Assembly: GCA_023078685.1 (NCBI GenBank)
Contig: JALGAS010000002.1
Coordinates: forward strand, 2,294,001-2,358,000
Length of the DNA: 64,000 bases
Source: Neopestalotiopsis rosae
Taxonomy: Eukaryota; Ascomycota; Sordariomycetes; Amphisphaeriales; Sporocadaceae
Direction: 5' to 3'
Below, piece after piece: positions 34,128 to 44,584 of this stretch; within the stretch, counting starts at the first letter, position 1, and every line of letters begins with the position of its first letter. A program made the position numbers and the translations under genes. The notes beneath the pieces are model-generated. The model made no database searches. It worked only from the letters and a program-made list of their open reading frames with translations, and was not told the origin of the DNA.

Positions 34128-34685
34128 TTATGAACTGACTCGACTCTTGCATTGCCCTGGCTCACATGACGATGCTACTGATGGTCCAGTCCCATGTATT
34201 CGGACCGGACGGCTCAGCGTATCCGATTCTGACGATTGCAACTGATGGTGGACACTGGGCATTACACATGCAGTGTGTGCGGAATTGCTAGCTCGAGTAA
34301 CGCGAGTGTCTACATGTCGACCCAATACTATAGGTAGTGTAAGAGATCGTACCTCGTAAAAGGAATACCATAAGGTAACAAGGCTTAACGATAGGCCTGC
34401 GCAGGCACTTTGGTTGCTCGGCTTACTCGGTGTAACAAGCACCAGAACAATGCTGACGACGTCCAAGAGATCTCCGGGCGGCAGACGGCTCGTAAGGTAA
34501 GCCCACCCCAGCCACCAGCCACCACCGGCCAAGGACCACACCAAAGCACACTCAAAAAAGCCCACGCGGGGAAAGAAATGGGGCGAGCACACAGATGCCG
34601 GGGTGTGGTGTATTACTGCGCCAATGAGAATACCAGCAGCGAACCCCGCATAGGAAACAAGAGCCGAATAAGATTGTTGTTGCAT
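34128..34685 (-). CDS. Possible small three-span membrane protein, unrecognised
   Basis: From the ATG at 34685, exon 1 (34685-34427) encodes three hydrophobic stretches: YAGFAAGILIGAVIHH, FFECALVWSLAGGGWWLGWA and LLDVVSIVLVLVTP. A consensus donor gtaagc follows at 34426, and a matching acceptor (ctatag) lies at 34329-34328. The 99-bp intron keeps phase, and exon 2 (34327-34128) reads a Ser/Thr/His-rich tail to a stop. Without splicing the frame also stays open (185 residues). Glycine-rich transmembrane composition and the good donor suggest a real gene, but there is an open frame on the opposite strand and no family match I can name. Treat as tentative. Confidence 0.3.
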   Translation of the reverse strand: MQQQSYSALVSYAGFAAGILIGAVIHHTPASVCSPHFFPRVGFFECALVWSLAGGGWWLGWAYLTSRLPPGDLLDVVSIVLVLVTPSKPSNQSACAGLSLSLVTLWYSFYEVRSLTLPIVLGRHVDTRVTRASNSAHTACVMPSVHHQLQSSESDTLSRPVRIHGTGPSVASSCEPGQCKSRVSS

Positions 34686-36455
34686 GGGGCTCACAGGGAA
34701 TCAGAGGAACTTGTCGAGCTTTCTCATTGTAATCCCATATGGCGGTATGTAGATGCAGGTTATTTGGTATGGGAGCGAGAATCCTTCCGTGCAACGTCAA
34801 GTACTGAACATACATTGTATGTACGTACGCCGGACGCTCAGATGTTAATCTTTCTCCCAACATGTATGTCTTTCCCCGAATCTGACGACATCATCGGTCG
34901 AGCCCCTTCAATTTACTGTGCGTATACACGTCCATGTGTTTGGGACATATGTAATGTAATGTACACGAGCTGAGGTTGAGAAATATGCAAGACATGCTCG
35001 TGGCTGTTTGGGATCTATCATCGACCTACTGTAGCGTAAAAGGCTAGCATCTCAGGCACCCAGGCAGGCAATTGCAATTGTGCATTCCGATTCAAATTCC
35101 AACGTGCCCGACTAGTACGCGACCCAAGTGGATGAATTGCCAGAAGCCGTCTACCATTGGAATAAGCCAGCGTCGAACACTTGTAAGGCACATGAGCGCG
35201 CCAAACGGTCCAAAACTAGGATTTCGAATGACGATCGTCTTCCTTTGCGCAGTCCGGTCCGGGTTCGGGTCCTTTGAACCCCAGATCTGATCCCCGCATG
35301 TCTGTCAGTCTACGTTGGTCCCCCTTTGGCACACAGCAGCTGCAACAGCATCATCGAAGAGGGACGACAGAAACGTTGACAAGTTCCCAACGGTGAGGAG
35401 AAAGTGAGAAGGGGGGTAGCAAGACTGGTGCGTCGGACTTTTGTTCAATGTTGGATCTGCCAGCCGGATGCGAGCTTCGAGCTGCATGCTCTTCTGAAGC
35501 TTGCCTGTACCACGGCCATGGGTCAGGCTCGAGCGACATTGATCATGAGGACAAGAAAAAGAACGAGCCAGTCACACAAGCTGGCCCCGGGTAGTGACAT
35601 GACTGCATCAACTTTGTGGTATCCTTTTGTCCCTTTCTCTGTCTCTTTTCCATGGACCAGGCCTCAGCTTTCCAATCCCTACGTGCCTACATAGTATACT
35701 ACTACTGTACTTACATTGGTATCTTACCTACCTACATATTATACGTACGTACAACGGGGGGTCCCCCTGGGATCAAGCTGGCCATGTACATGACGATACC
35801 ACGTCGAGGCCTCGTTCGTGCAGTGCAAAAAGACCAACATTGAGAGCGACCAGGCTTGTTTCCCCGTTCGCACAGTTGCAACACATCATGTTTCCCCAAT
35901 CTAAGCTGCACAAACGCACCACTGATCGTCGTGCGCTTCGAGGCTTACCCCCTACACCCCGGTCACTTTGGGGCCCGACAAGAGCGACTTTACGTCGTCT
36001 ACCAACATAGTACGCCAATACACCCAGTTTACCCCAACTTTCCAGAGCGGAGTAGCTGCATGCATGGCACCGGCGCCGGGGAGAAGCTTGACTTTTTCGT
36101 GAACGCAAGTCAACACTAGAATGGGGGACCCTTGTCGCTCATTATATGCTTGATTGACTCTGCCTACTCCTGCTCTTGCTTGGCTCCCGTCAAAGTAATG
36201 TACTGTACTGTACCGTACTGATTCTTGTTCCTGTCCAAGTTTTTCCTTTTGCATTCTCCCTGGCCCGGCGGAAGTTGGTCTGTCTCGCTTATACATATTT
36301 TCTCCTCTCCGCCCATGTGTATATAAACACCCCATTGTCGCATTTCGCATCTTGTCTTGTGTCTCTTGGCTTGGCCTCGATTGTACACCATCCAATCCGA
36401 GATCTGCTTCCCACAGGTGAACTCTACTTTCTCCAATTAGAGGTCAATCGTCACA
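34686..36455. promoter_or_regulatory. 1.8-kb upstream region of the secreted aldose 1-epimerase gene
   Basis: Only overlapping chance frames. It includes runs such as cctacctacatattatacgtacgtac near 35728 and a tatataaac box at about 36320, roughly 135 bp before the coding start, which may be a TATA element. A pyrimidine-rich leader precedes the ATG. Confidence 0.4.
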
Positions 36456-37742
36456 ATGCGTTTCTCAAGATCACAAATTGCCGCTCTGGGGGCTTCACTC
36501 CTCCCAATTGCCTCGGCCCAGTACAATACCTCCTCAGGCCCGGATGAGAATGGCATCTACTGGATCAAGAGCGAAGGCCTCACGGCTGGATTCATCGCGT
36601 ACGGCGCTTCCATTAGCCACTTGTTTATAAACGACCAATACGGCATCCAGCGTGATGTCGTGGCCGGATTCGACAATGCCACCTACTATGGAATCGACAA
36701 GCAGCACAACCACTTTGGTGGCGTGCCGGGTCGCTATGCCAATCGCATCAAGAACAGCACCTTTGAGATTGACGGCGAGACGTACAAGGTCGACGCCAAC
36801 GAGAACGGCGGCTTGGACACCCTACACGGCGGCTCTGACGGCTGGGACTACCGCAACTTCACCGTCGTCGCCTATACCGATGACTCCATTACCTTTTCCA
36901 TTGTCGACCCGGACGGCAAGGAGGGCTTCCCCGGCGAGGTCGTCTCCTACATCACCTACACCGTCCATGACTGGACCTGGGACTTTAAGATGATCGCGCT
37001 CGCCACCACCAAGAAGACGCCCATCATGCTTAGCAGCCACACCTACTGGAACCTTGACGGGTTCGCCAACAACGAGACCCAGTCCGTCCTGAACCACACC
37101 TTCTACCTGCCCTACAGTGGCCAGCGCGTCGGAGTCGACAACATCCTCATCCCCACCGGAGATATCCTTGCCAACCAGCCAGGCTCAGCCAACGACTTCT
37201 GGAGTGGCCCGAAGCAGATTGGCGCCGCTTTCGACGCCAAGGACCCCGAGCTCGAGGGTAACTGTGGATTCAACTGCACTGGATATGGTAAGTCAAGTGT
37301 CCAAAAACGCCTCTTCTCTGCTTGGCCCATGAATGCGATTGTTCAATGCTGACTTTTCCCAATAGACAACTGCTGGCTGGTGAACCGTGAACAGAACGGC
37401 CCCTACGACTGGCGCACCGACGGATTCGTCGCCCAGCTCGCGTCGCAGTGGTCGGGCATCCAGCTCAACGTCTACTCGGACCAGGAGGCCTTCCAGATGT
37501 ACTCGTGCAACGGCCAGAACGGCAGCGTGGCGCTCAAGACGACGCAGGGCCTGTTCGACAACGCCGACTTCCCGCGCACCATCCCCAAGTACGGCTGCGT
37601 CGTCATGGAGGTCGAGGACTGGATCGACGCCATCAACCAGCCCTCGTGGCAGCGCGAGAAGAAGCAGATCTACGAGCCCGGCGGTGACCCCTACGTGCTG
37701 CAGGCTAGCTACGTCTTTAGCATCAACGGCACCAGCTCTTAA
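36456..37742 (+). CDS. Secreted aldose 1-epimerase (galactose mutarotase family)
   Basis: Interconverts alpha and beta anomers of aldoses. Two exons (36456-37287, 37366-37742) give 402 residues; the 78-bp intron runs gtaagt...aatag. The N-terminus is a signal peptide (MRFSRSQIAALGASLLPIAS, cleavage after Ala-Ser-Ala likely), and several NxT/NxS sites (NTSS, NSTF, NETQ, NHTF, NGTSS) fit an extracellular glycoprotein. Family motifs: LTAGFIAYGASISHLFIND, HNHFGGVPGRYANRI (first conserved His/Arg region), LDTLHGGSDGWDYRNF, GFPGEVVSYITYTV, the catalytic His in MLSSHTYWNLDGF (about residue 194), and the C-terminal YGCVVMEVEDWIDAINQPSW, where the family places the catalytic Glu. GC-rich third positions indicate good expression. 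The call to family is firm; the natural sugar is unknown. Confidence 0.93.
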
Positions 37743-38345
37743 AGAGAATGTGTGGTCTTGTTTCTTGCGTTAGCGAACATTGCTCAGAGAAAGCATAAAA
37801 TAAAAAGAACATAAAAAAGGATCTAGGACTGGGGGATACAGGACGGAGCAATGCACTTTGCACCCGTCAACCCCTATTTAGTTCGTATCAAACAAACTTT
37901 AATAATTATTATAATTGAATGAATGAAGATGATGATTCCGAGCAAATTCACATGTTGTGACGATTTTGATAGTTGTACGTCGGTCCATGCCCATCATGCC
38001 ATGGCGAAAGAGTATATTCTATGGCGGGTCACCTCGAAATGCATAGACCCGATTGTTGCATTTTAATCGTTTGCTCGAACCATTGTGGATCCCTTGGGTT
38101 TGCCTGCACACCACGACATGAAATTTTTGTTCTCAACAGCATACTCTCTTCAAGCCAACCGTCGGGCATTATTGAACCCAATCCTACACAGACATATTTT
38201 CTGATCGGACCCCTGAGAATATACTTGAAATTGTGAAAGAGGTTTTGCGCAAAACTTTTGATCACCAATACCACTTTTTGGGACGAGGGGCATTCCCATT
38301 CAAGAAGCGGGGCACATCTGAAAAAGCCCATATCGCTTTTAAAGA
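37743..38345. other. Spacer between aldose 1-epimerase and DPH1 genes
   Basis: AT-rich, with an aataattattataattgaat stretch near 37901. The sequence before 38346 carries the DPH1 promoter. No gene was seen. Confidence 0.4.
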
Positions 38346-39765
38346 ATGGAGGACGACAGGGCACAAGCAGATCTCGGCATCGCCGCCGACATTGAGGAGG
38401 CTCAGGCCCCCGAGCCGGTGCAGAGACAGCCGAGAAAGAGGTTTGTCGGACGGCGCAAAGCCGCCGAGGGATCGCGCAATGGAGGAGTTCCTTCAGTCGA
38501 GGATAGTGGGGCAATTCAAGGTCAGTTTTGGGTCCTGGAAGTCCGGTCCTACGTTCAGAGAGCGAGACCGTTAATGAGACGGAATTTATCATGCTAATGA
38601 TGATTATGTAGTCGCACAACCGCGGAGAGCACCGAGGCTTCTGAACCAAGTGCCGCCAGAGATCCTAAATGATCCGGCTCTCAATGAGGCCATGAGCCTC
38701 TTGCCATCGAACTACTCGTTCGAGATTCCCAAGACCGTCCACCGCATCCGGTCGTCGGGCTCCAAAAAGGTCGCGCTGCAGATGCCCGAGGGTCTACTTT
38801 TGTTCGCGACCACCATCTCAGACATACTGACCGAGTTCTGCCCGGGCATCGAGACGCTCATCATGGGCGACGTGACCTATGGCGCCTGCTGCATCGACGA
38901 CTACACGGCGCGGGCGCTCGGGTGCGACCTGCTGGTGCACTACGCGCACAGCTGCCTCATCCCCGTCGACGTGACCAAGATCAAGACGCTCTACGTCTTT
39001 GTCGACATCAGCATCGACACGACCCACCTGCTCGCCACGCTGGAGCGCAACTTTGCCGCGCCCAAGACCATTGCCATTGTCGGCACGATCCAGTTCAACG
39101 CCACCATCCACGGCTCCAAGTCGGCCCTCGAGCGCGCGGGTTTCCGCGTCCTGGTGCCGCAGATTGCGCCCCTGTCCAAGGGCGAGATCCTCGGCTGCAC
39201 GTCGCCGCGGCTGCCCGATTCCGAGCAGGTCGACCTCATCCTCTACCTCGGCGACGGCCGCTTCCACCTCGAGAGCATCATGATCCACAACCCGGCCATC
39301 CCGGCCTACCGGTACGACCCGTACTCGCGCAAGCTGACGCGCGAGACGTACGGGCACGACGAGATGCAGGGCTTGCGCCGCACCGCCATCGCCACGGCCA
39401 AAGGCGCCCGCAAGTGGGGGCTCATCCTCGGCTCCCTCGGCCGCCAGGGCAACCCGCACACCATGTCGCTCATCGAGGCCAAGCTCACCGCCGCCGGCAT
39501 CCCCTGGGTCAACCTCCTGCTCAGCGAGATCTTTCCCGGCAAGCTTGCCCTCATGTCTGATGTCGAGTGCTGGGTGCAGGTTGCTTGTCCGCGTCTCAGT
39601 ATTGATTGGGGGTACGCTTTCCCTCGGCCGTTGCTTACGCCGTATGAGGCGCTCATTGCTTTGAATGAGAGGGAAGACTGGTCAAAGACTGGTGGTGTCT
39701 ATCCCATGGATTATTATGCTCGTGAGGGTTTGGGCAGGACGAAGCCATTGTCAATAAGTAGCTGA
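38346..39765 (+). CDS. dph1: Diphthamide biosynthesis protein 1 (radical SAM-like 3-amino-3-carboxypropyl transferase subunit)
   Basis: With Dph2 it makes the first step of diphthamide on eEF2, transferring the aminocarboxypropyl group from SAM to a histidine. Two exons (38346-38520, 38612-39765) give 442 residues (yeast 425). The 91-bp intron runs gtcagt...gtag with branch ctaat. After a charged leader come [39 protein letters not shown] (first cluster Cys near 151), [34 protein letters not shown] and [19 protein letters not shown]-terminal [18 protein letters not shown] supplies the remaining Cys. These three spaced Cys positions bind the noncanonical [4Fe-4S] cluster in the family. It ends in a divergent short tail ([12 protein letters not shown]). 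A strongly GC-biased middle section is normal for a conserved gene here. Confidence 0.96.
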
Positions 39766-41153
39766 ATTTGATGAACGAATAAATATAAGTCACATTTGAA
39801 AAGATACTTGTTGATGGCCAAAATTTGCCCTTGACTTGGAATTCATTTGGCTGATTACGATTCATCAATCGTCGTGTCGATGCTAAATCGGCAATAAGTA
39901 TGATTACATCAATTTACAATACCACGTCTTTGCAAATGGGCATGGTTATTGCAAAACGTGATGACTATGTTCCCAAGGGTAAGAATTCTAACCTATGTGG
40001 GCACCGATTCAACTGTGTGAGATAGTGGTCAATGAAACATCCCCGTTCCAAATAATCCTGTCAGGTAGAGATCTACATAAATATGAAAATCAGTCTTCGC
40101 CGATAGACTTAAACACTCAGACATTTATTGAAGCAAGTGGACGTACGAATTTCATGTCAGCTCTCAGAACGTTTACTACGCTATCGGGCATAACTTGGGG
40201 CGTGCCATTTCAACACAGACGAATTCAAATGGATCAGGCCAGCCATGCCCTTCTTGGAGGCCAAGATTGCAGTGAAATCAATGGGGGCCAGATTTAGATC
40301 AGAGAGTATGTACAATTTTCCCGACTTTGCATGGAGAATGCAAGTAAGCATGCCGTCACGCGTGCCAGCCTGCTGATTGGATGCAACCTCTCTTGGCTGC
40401 ATGGTAGATGCAGAATCCATAGCGAGACCTTGTTACTGATCGCCTCGTACATTCCTGTTTGCCTCCGATGCTCTGATATGTTGATGAATTAACACGTTCG
40501 TTACCACTTTCTCTATGCTAGTTCAGCCTCACTGGTATAGAGCTTTCTTGAGACTTGGATAGAAGCCACACGAGAACTATCAAAGACTTCTTGTTTTCAT
40601 ATTCACCACTTCCGACGCATCGCGGGGTTCACGGCCAATATTGCCTATTCAAGGTTCTTGTACTTTAACTCATCACGGCACATCCAGCTCTGATGTTCAT
40701 GTGTGCATTACCATGCCCTTCGTGAGGGTTAAAATTGCAGTGAAGACTCGTGTGAAGGGCAGTAGTTCACAGGGGTAAGAAGTCAGCCTGCCGATTGGCC
40801 AAAGTGCTTAGTTGGACGTGGGTGAGACAAGGAGGCTGCGCCCCGTCACTATTGAGTTCTCAAGGTGCTCTTTTGTATTCCGTTAGATCTACGCCCTTCC
40901 TGAGAATTGAATTTACAATGAAACTGGACAATCCCATTGCATGAATCTAGTTGTCACGCCCCAATGAGGTGATGACATTTTGTGTCACTCCAACGCTCCC
41001 TCTAATCAATTCCAGTATTCTTACTGAAGTCACAGTCAAAGTGCAAATGCGCTCATGTGTAATGCTGCGTAGCTATCTGTTGATTGATTACAGTCTGCTT
41101 CAAACGCATTGTACATGCACGATCCGTGGCAAAACCAGATCATTGGTCCCTTC
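39766..41153. repeat. Spacer with diverged fragments of a dispersed repeat
   Basis: A 30-bp core (cccttcgtgagggttaaaat plus tgcagtgaag) occurs at 40716-40745. Related, more diverged copies lie at about 40248-40278 (cccttcttggaggccaagat, then tgcagtgaaa) and about 40892-40922 (cccttcctgagaattgaatt, then tacaatgaaa). Downstream of the first two, a second shared segment, cagcctgcYgattgg, is present at about 40364 and 40788. Many differences are G/A or C/T transitions. A near-identical core is also at 48072-48101. No open frame of interest lies in the spacer. Confidence 0.6.
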
Positions 41154-42998
41154 TTACACGCCCATTTCTCTCCGAACTTTTTCGTTGTTGATCAAATCAC
41201 ACCTTAGGAACAGCTTTCTTAGTGCCACTTCAGCTTCGCTTGAAGTAGACTGGTCTTGAGACCTGGGCGCTGATATTGGAAAGGAACCGTGTGGTTCGAA
41301 CATCTCGAGCGAGATCCTGGAGGGCGATTCGCTCTGCAGCTCTGGTCTGGTAACGCCATCAAAAGCTCCTGGCCAGTCTTCGTCTGTACCTCCCGTAGTC
41401 ACAAATTTGACAATTCGCCGACTCACCTCCAGAGTTCTCTCCATCTGGAAGCGGCCGTTGTCTGTATGAGGGAGCTTCTGGACATTGAGCACGTACGGAA
41501 TGTCGCTCAGATGTGAGACGCGCCACATGGGTACTCTCATGATATATTGGTAGACAGGCGTAAATCGCGTCATGTTATTCTCGTAAAGCCGCACCTGCGA
41601 GGTCTCGACTCCGCCGTGCTTGAGATATTGCCAGGCAAAGTCGAGCACTGGGCAGGTGAACCAGAGGTCGCGGCTGAGTTGTGCGGCGCGGTAGTATTGT
41701 GGCGAAATGTCTCCATCGTAGTCTGGTCGTACCATGGTCGCAAAATCCTCGAGTGGGTAGAGCTCTAGGAGCCTCTGCTTTGTGGCTTCGGATAGGCCGA
41801 TCAGCCAGAGGGTGAAGCTCGTGAGTACCTCTTCGTCTGTGGATGTCGTGGGAGGAGGGTACCAGGCACCGTCGTTGGTCGTCCAGGATGCAATAATCGG
41901 AACACCCTTGACGACTTTACCGGCACGTATAAGCTGTGAGGATCGATCGAGTATGAAATCACCATCATACGTAGGGTGGAAGAACCCCTCGCCAAACACT
42001 GGACGAGCAGTACGAGCGGCAGTGGCCGAGATATTGGCGAGTATTTCAAAAGGGACTTGACGCAAGCAGGCCAAGGTCTCTGCGGATTGGCTATTCCCAC
42101 CCTTGACGCAGTCGACCTTTACAGCAACATCAGCCGTATTGTTCTTCACGAGGTCCGACATGGTGTTGAAATTGACGCCCGGTGAACCAGACATCATGAC
42201 GGCGCGCTGGAATGGCACGCCCCTGGCTCCCCCGTACGAGGTCAAATGCAATCCAATGTCGCTGGCCCCCACACTGTGTCCAATTGCCGTGACCTGCTCT
42301 GGATCTCCGCCAAAGACCTCAATATTGTCGCGAACCCATTCGAGGGCTGCGCGCTGATCCCGGAGTCCGACGTTGGTCTGCTTGGCCTCGAGCAGTGCCT
42401 CACTCGTCGCAAACCCAAAGATGCCGAGGCGGTAGTTGATGGCGACAAATATGAGAGGGTTACCGTCGACCGCAGACTGTCGCACAATGCCATCCGGCGT
42501 GTACAGGATCTCGTACGCGGACCCCAGCGCATGCCCGCCGCTGTGCAGCCAGACCATGACGGGAAGCTTGGCATCTGGGCTGGTACTCCGCGGCCGGGCA
42601 ATGCGCAGGCTAAGACAATTTTCGCTGATATTGCTTACCCGGCTCGTAAAGGGCAGCACATCGCCGGTCCCTTGCGAACACCAGGCGCCAGGTTTAGTGG
42701 CGTCAACGACGGAGCCCCGGGCGTACCGGAGCGGAACCGGCGGAGCGAAGCGATTCTGACGCGAGGTGTCTTCTGCGTAAAAGATGTTTCGGAAGTGCTC
42801 GACGCCGGGAGCTAGGCTGCCTTTGTACTTGATTTCATGCTGCAGGTCTTCCACTACGGGCGCCGCGAATATGGCATTGGGTAGATTGTAGTCGTATTCA
42901 TATAGTATGAATGCTTGGAATGAGTCTAGAACTACGGCTAATAGTGCTAGAAAGAGTGCTCCTGACCCTAGAAGCCAGCGAAGTGAAATCAAAGCCAT
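41154..42998 (-). CDS. Type B carboxylesterase, membrane-anchored or secreted
   Basis: Single exon, 614 residues. The N-terminal hydrophobic helix (WLLGSGALFLALLAVVLDSF) acts as signal or anchor. The alpha/beta-hydrolase core carries the nucleophile motif GHSVGASD (Ser at about 242) within EVFGGDPEQVTAIGHSVGAS, and DQRAALEWVRDNI just before it, as in type B esterases. The acid-loop region reads PIIASWTTNDGAWYPP, with Asp where the family usually has Glu. The His region is RVSHLSDIPYVLN, matching the usual HxxDIPYVF pattern. The oxyanion-hole segment is VMVWLHSGGHALGS rather than the common HGGG, a departure worth noting. A Cys pair (WCSQ...ENCLSLRI) can form the first conserved disulfide. The substrate is unknown; such enzymes hydrolyse esters of many kinds. 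Confidence 0.9.
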   Translation of the reverse strand: MALISLRWLLGSGALFLALLAVVLDSFQAFILYEYDYNLPNAIFAAPVVEDLQHEIKYKGSLAPGVEHFRNIFYAEDTSRQNRFAPPVPLRYARGSVVDATKPGAWCSQGTGDVLPFTSRVSNISENCLSLRIARPRSTSPDAKLPVMVWLHSGGHALGSAYEILYTPDGIVRQSAVDGNPLIFVAINYRLGIFGFATSEALLEAKQTNVGLRDQRAALEWVRDNIEVFGGDPEQVTAIGHSVGASDIGLHLTSYGGARGVPFQRAVMMSGSPGVNFNTMSDLVKNNTADVAVKVDCVKGGNSQSAETLACLRQVPFEILANISATAARTARPVFGEGFFHPTYDGDFILDRSSQLIRAGKVVKGVPIIASWTTNDGAWYPPPTTSTDEEVLTSFTLWLIGLSEATKQRLLELYPLEDFATMVRPDYDGDISPQYYRAAQLSRDLWFTCPVLDFAWQYLKHGGVETSQVRLYENNMTRFTPVYQYIMRVPMWRVSHLSDIPYVLNVQKLPHTDNGRFQMERTLEVSRRIVKFVTTGGTDEDWPGAFDGVTRPELQSESPSRISLEMFEPHGSFPISAPRSQDQSTSSEAEVALRKLFLRCDLINNEKVRREMGV

Positions 42999-43716
42999 TA
43001 CGGTAACGTCAAAAATAAAATGGACGTATTCTTGAAATGATAGCCACAGTGAGAAAAGTTGTCTTTTATTTGAGAAAAAGTCATCTGCCGATCACTTGGG
43101 CTGTTGGCTGACTATAGTACAAACTTGTTGGTATTGGGTGTCCGTCAGCACCAACGCGTGTCTCGCATGGCTCCACCAAATTCAGTTTGAGCCGTCGAAC
43201 TCGTTGTTGATCACGGAAATAAGGATGTAAGCATATTATAATCCATTTTTTCATTTTGTGAGAACCGGAGATGTTCAGATATACGGGCTTCCTCCCTCTA
43301 TACTTTGAATTCTTCGATACTCCTGGTTTAGATACGGACAATTCTGTGAGATTTGTAGGACGTGCAATGCGATGACTCTTCATAAGTTCGGGGATTTGAC
43401 GTCATTCACATTTATCCGTTTACCCGCAAAGAATCCAGAAGATTTCAAAACTCATTATTGGTTACATTCGGTAGAGAGTACTTCACTCGAGATTGTTGTG
43501 AAATGTCAGAATTGAAATTTCCATGATCGCAGTAACGCTAAAGAACTCAACACTTTTGTCGCCTGCATCCGTTCATGTATACTCATAAAGACTTGCCCAA
43601 AGATACTCGCACTCCTGGATTGCGTCTTTTTGTGAATAATTCCAAAGCAAGAAAGATTAGATACGCAAAACGGACATAAAATCGTACTCAAAACCTTTTT
43701 TTTTCTCCAACTCAAT
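42999..43716. other. Spacer between carboxylesterase and C2H2 gene
   Basis: Only short frames were seen, including 43081-43383 (-). The region is AT-rich. It includes the promoter of the carboxylesterase. No repeat or RNA was recognised. Confidence 0.4.
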
Positions 43717-44332
43717 CTATTTCTTCCGAATACCAGACCGATTCTTCGTTTTGGGGTGCAGTCGTTTATTGTGCCTGTTCAAATGATCGCGACGAGCAAA
43801 ATTTCGCTTGCACGGCTTACAGGTGAACTCGCAGGACATCAGACCATTTGCCTTTGCCCACAGCTTGTGGGTTGACTTGACATGTCTTTCAATGCCACGT
43901 CGCCACGCTGCCTTGCGCTTGTCACTGCGGCAAGTTGCGATGGGGCACCGAACAGGTTTGATATGTATGCGAAGATGCCTCCTATTGAACAGTCAGTAGA
44001 AAGAATCCGTTTGATGTATTGCTGAGCACGCACTGTAGGTGGCTTGCACCACTTCTGCCTTTCTTGTTCTCAAAAAAGCACCCGCAGTCCTTCCAATAGC
44101 ACCAGAATCTGCCGTCGGAATCTGGTATGAGATCCTTCAACCTTGGCATGGGCTCTTCTGGGAACTTGATCTTGAGAACAAGAAGTTCATCAGAAGATTG
44201 TGACGATGAATTATCAACAGTCGAACTGATGTCGACGACTTCTACATCGTCAAGATCAGTGGGCTCTTGATTGGTATCCTGCAACGGACCGAACGTGTCA
44301 GGAGGCAGAGACTGCCTCAAAGGAAGGGACAT
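43717..44332 (-). CDS. C2H2 zinc-finger protein (coding part after an in-frame TAG)
   Basis: Two exons (44332-44034, 43981-43717) give 187 residues from the ATG at 44332; the 52-bp intron runs gtgcgt...aatag. The acidic, Ser-rich N-terminal part contains DLDDVEVVDISSTVDNSSSQ. Three C2H2-like units follow: one interrupted by the intron (CYWKDCGCFFE...HLQRHLRIH), a second CPIATC...RHVKSTH, and a canonical third, CKPCKRNFARRDHLNRHNKR followed by LH. The C-terminus is basic (KTKNRSGIRKK). A DNA-binding transcription factor is likely. The same frame continues upstream through one TAG (44341-44339) into an 81-codon protein-like stretch starting at 44584, so either the start at 44332 is real or the gene is interrupted. 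The family beyond C2H2 is not recognised. Confidence 0.7.
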
Positions 44333-44338
44333 CCCATT

Positions 44339-44584
44339 CTAAAGAGCGGGATGCTCGTCGTGCGTAGGTCGTATCAATTGACCATCGTTGCGCATTTCGC
44401 CGGTAGATCCAAAGTCTGCATTGCGAAGCGGGAAATTTGACGCAGGATCATTGTAGATCATATCGTCCGTGGGGCCTAAGTCAGATACTTGGATAGTATA
44501 CGGCGTCTGTCGAGCATCTAGCAGTCTGGGATCGATAGTTGTGCCGTCAAATCCATTATTTAAGTCTGGCGGTTCACCTGACAT
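44339..44584 (-). CDS. Upstream in-phase segment, probable N-terminus of the C2H2 gene
   Basis: An ATG at 44584 opens an 81-codon frame, MSGEPPDLNNGFDGTTIDPR and onward, acidic and Pro/Asn-rich like many fungal transcription-factor N-termini. It ends at TAG 44341-44339 and is in exactly the same frame as the zinc-finger ORF, which restarts with Asn-Gly-Met two codons later. It could be the true start of an interrupted gene, a separate upstream ORF, or partly intronic (a gtatct donor about 150 nt before the TAG would preserve phase, with ctctttag as acceptor). Confidence 0.45.
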   Translation of the reverse strand: MSGEPPDLNNGFDGTTIDPRLLDARQTPYTIQVSDLGPTDDMIYNDPASNFPLRNADFGSTGEMRNDGQLIRPTHDEHPAL

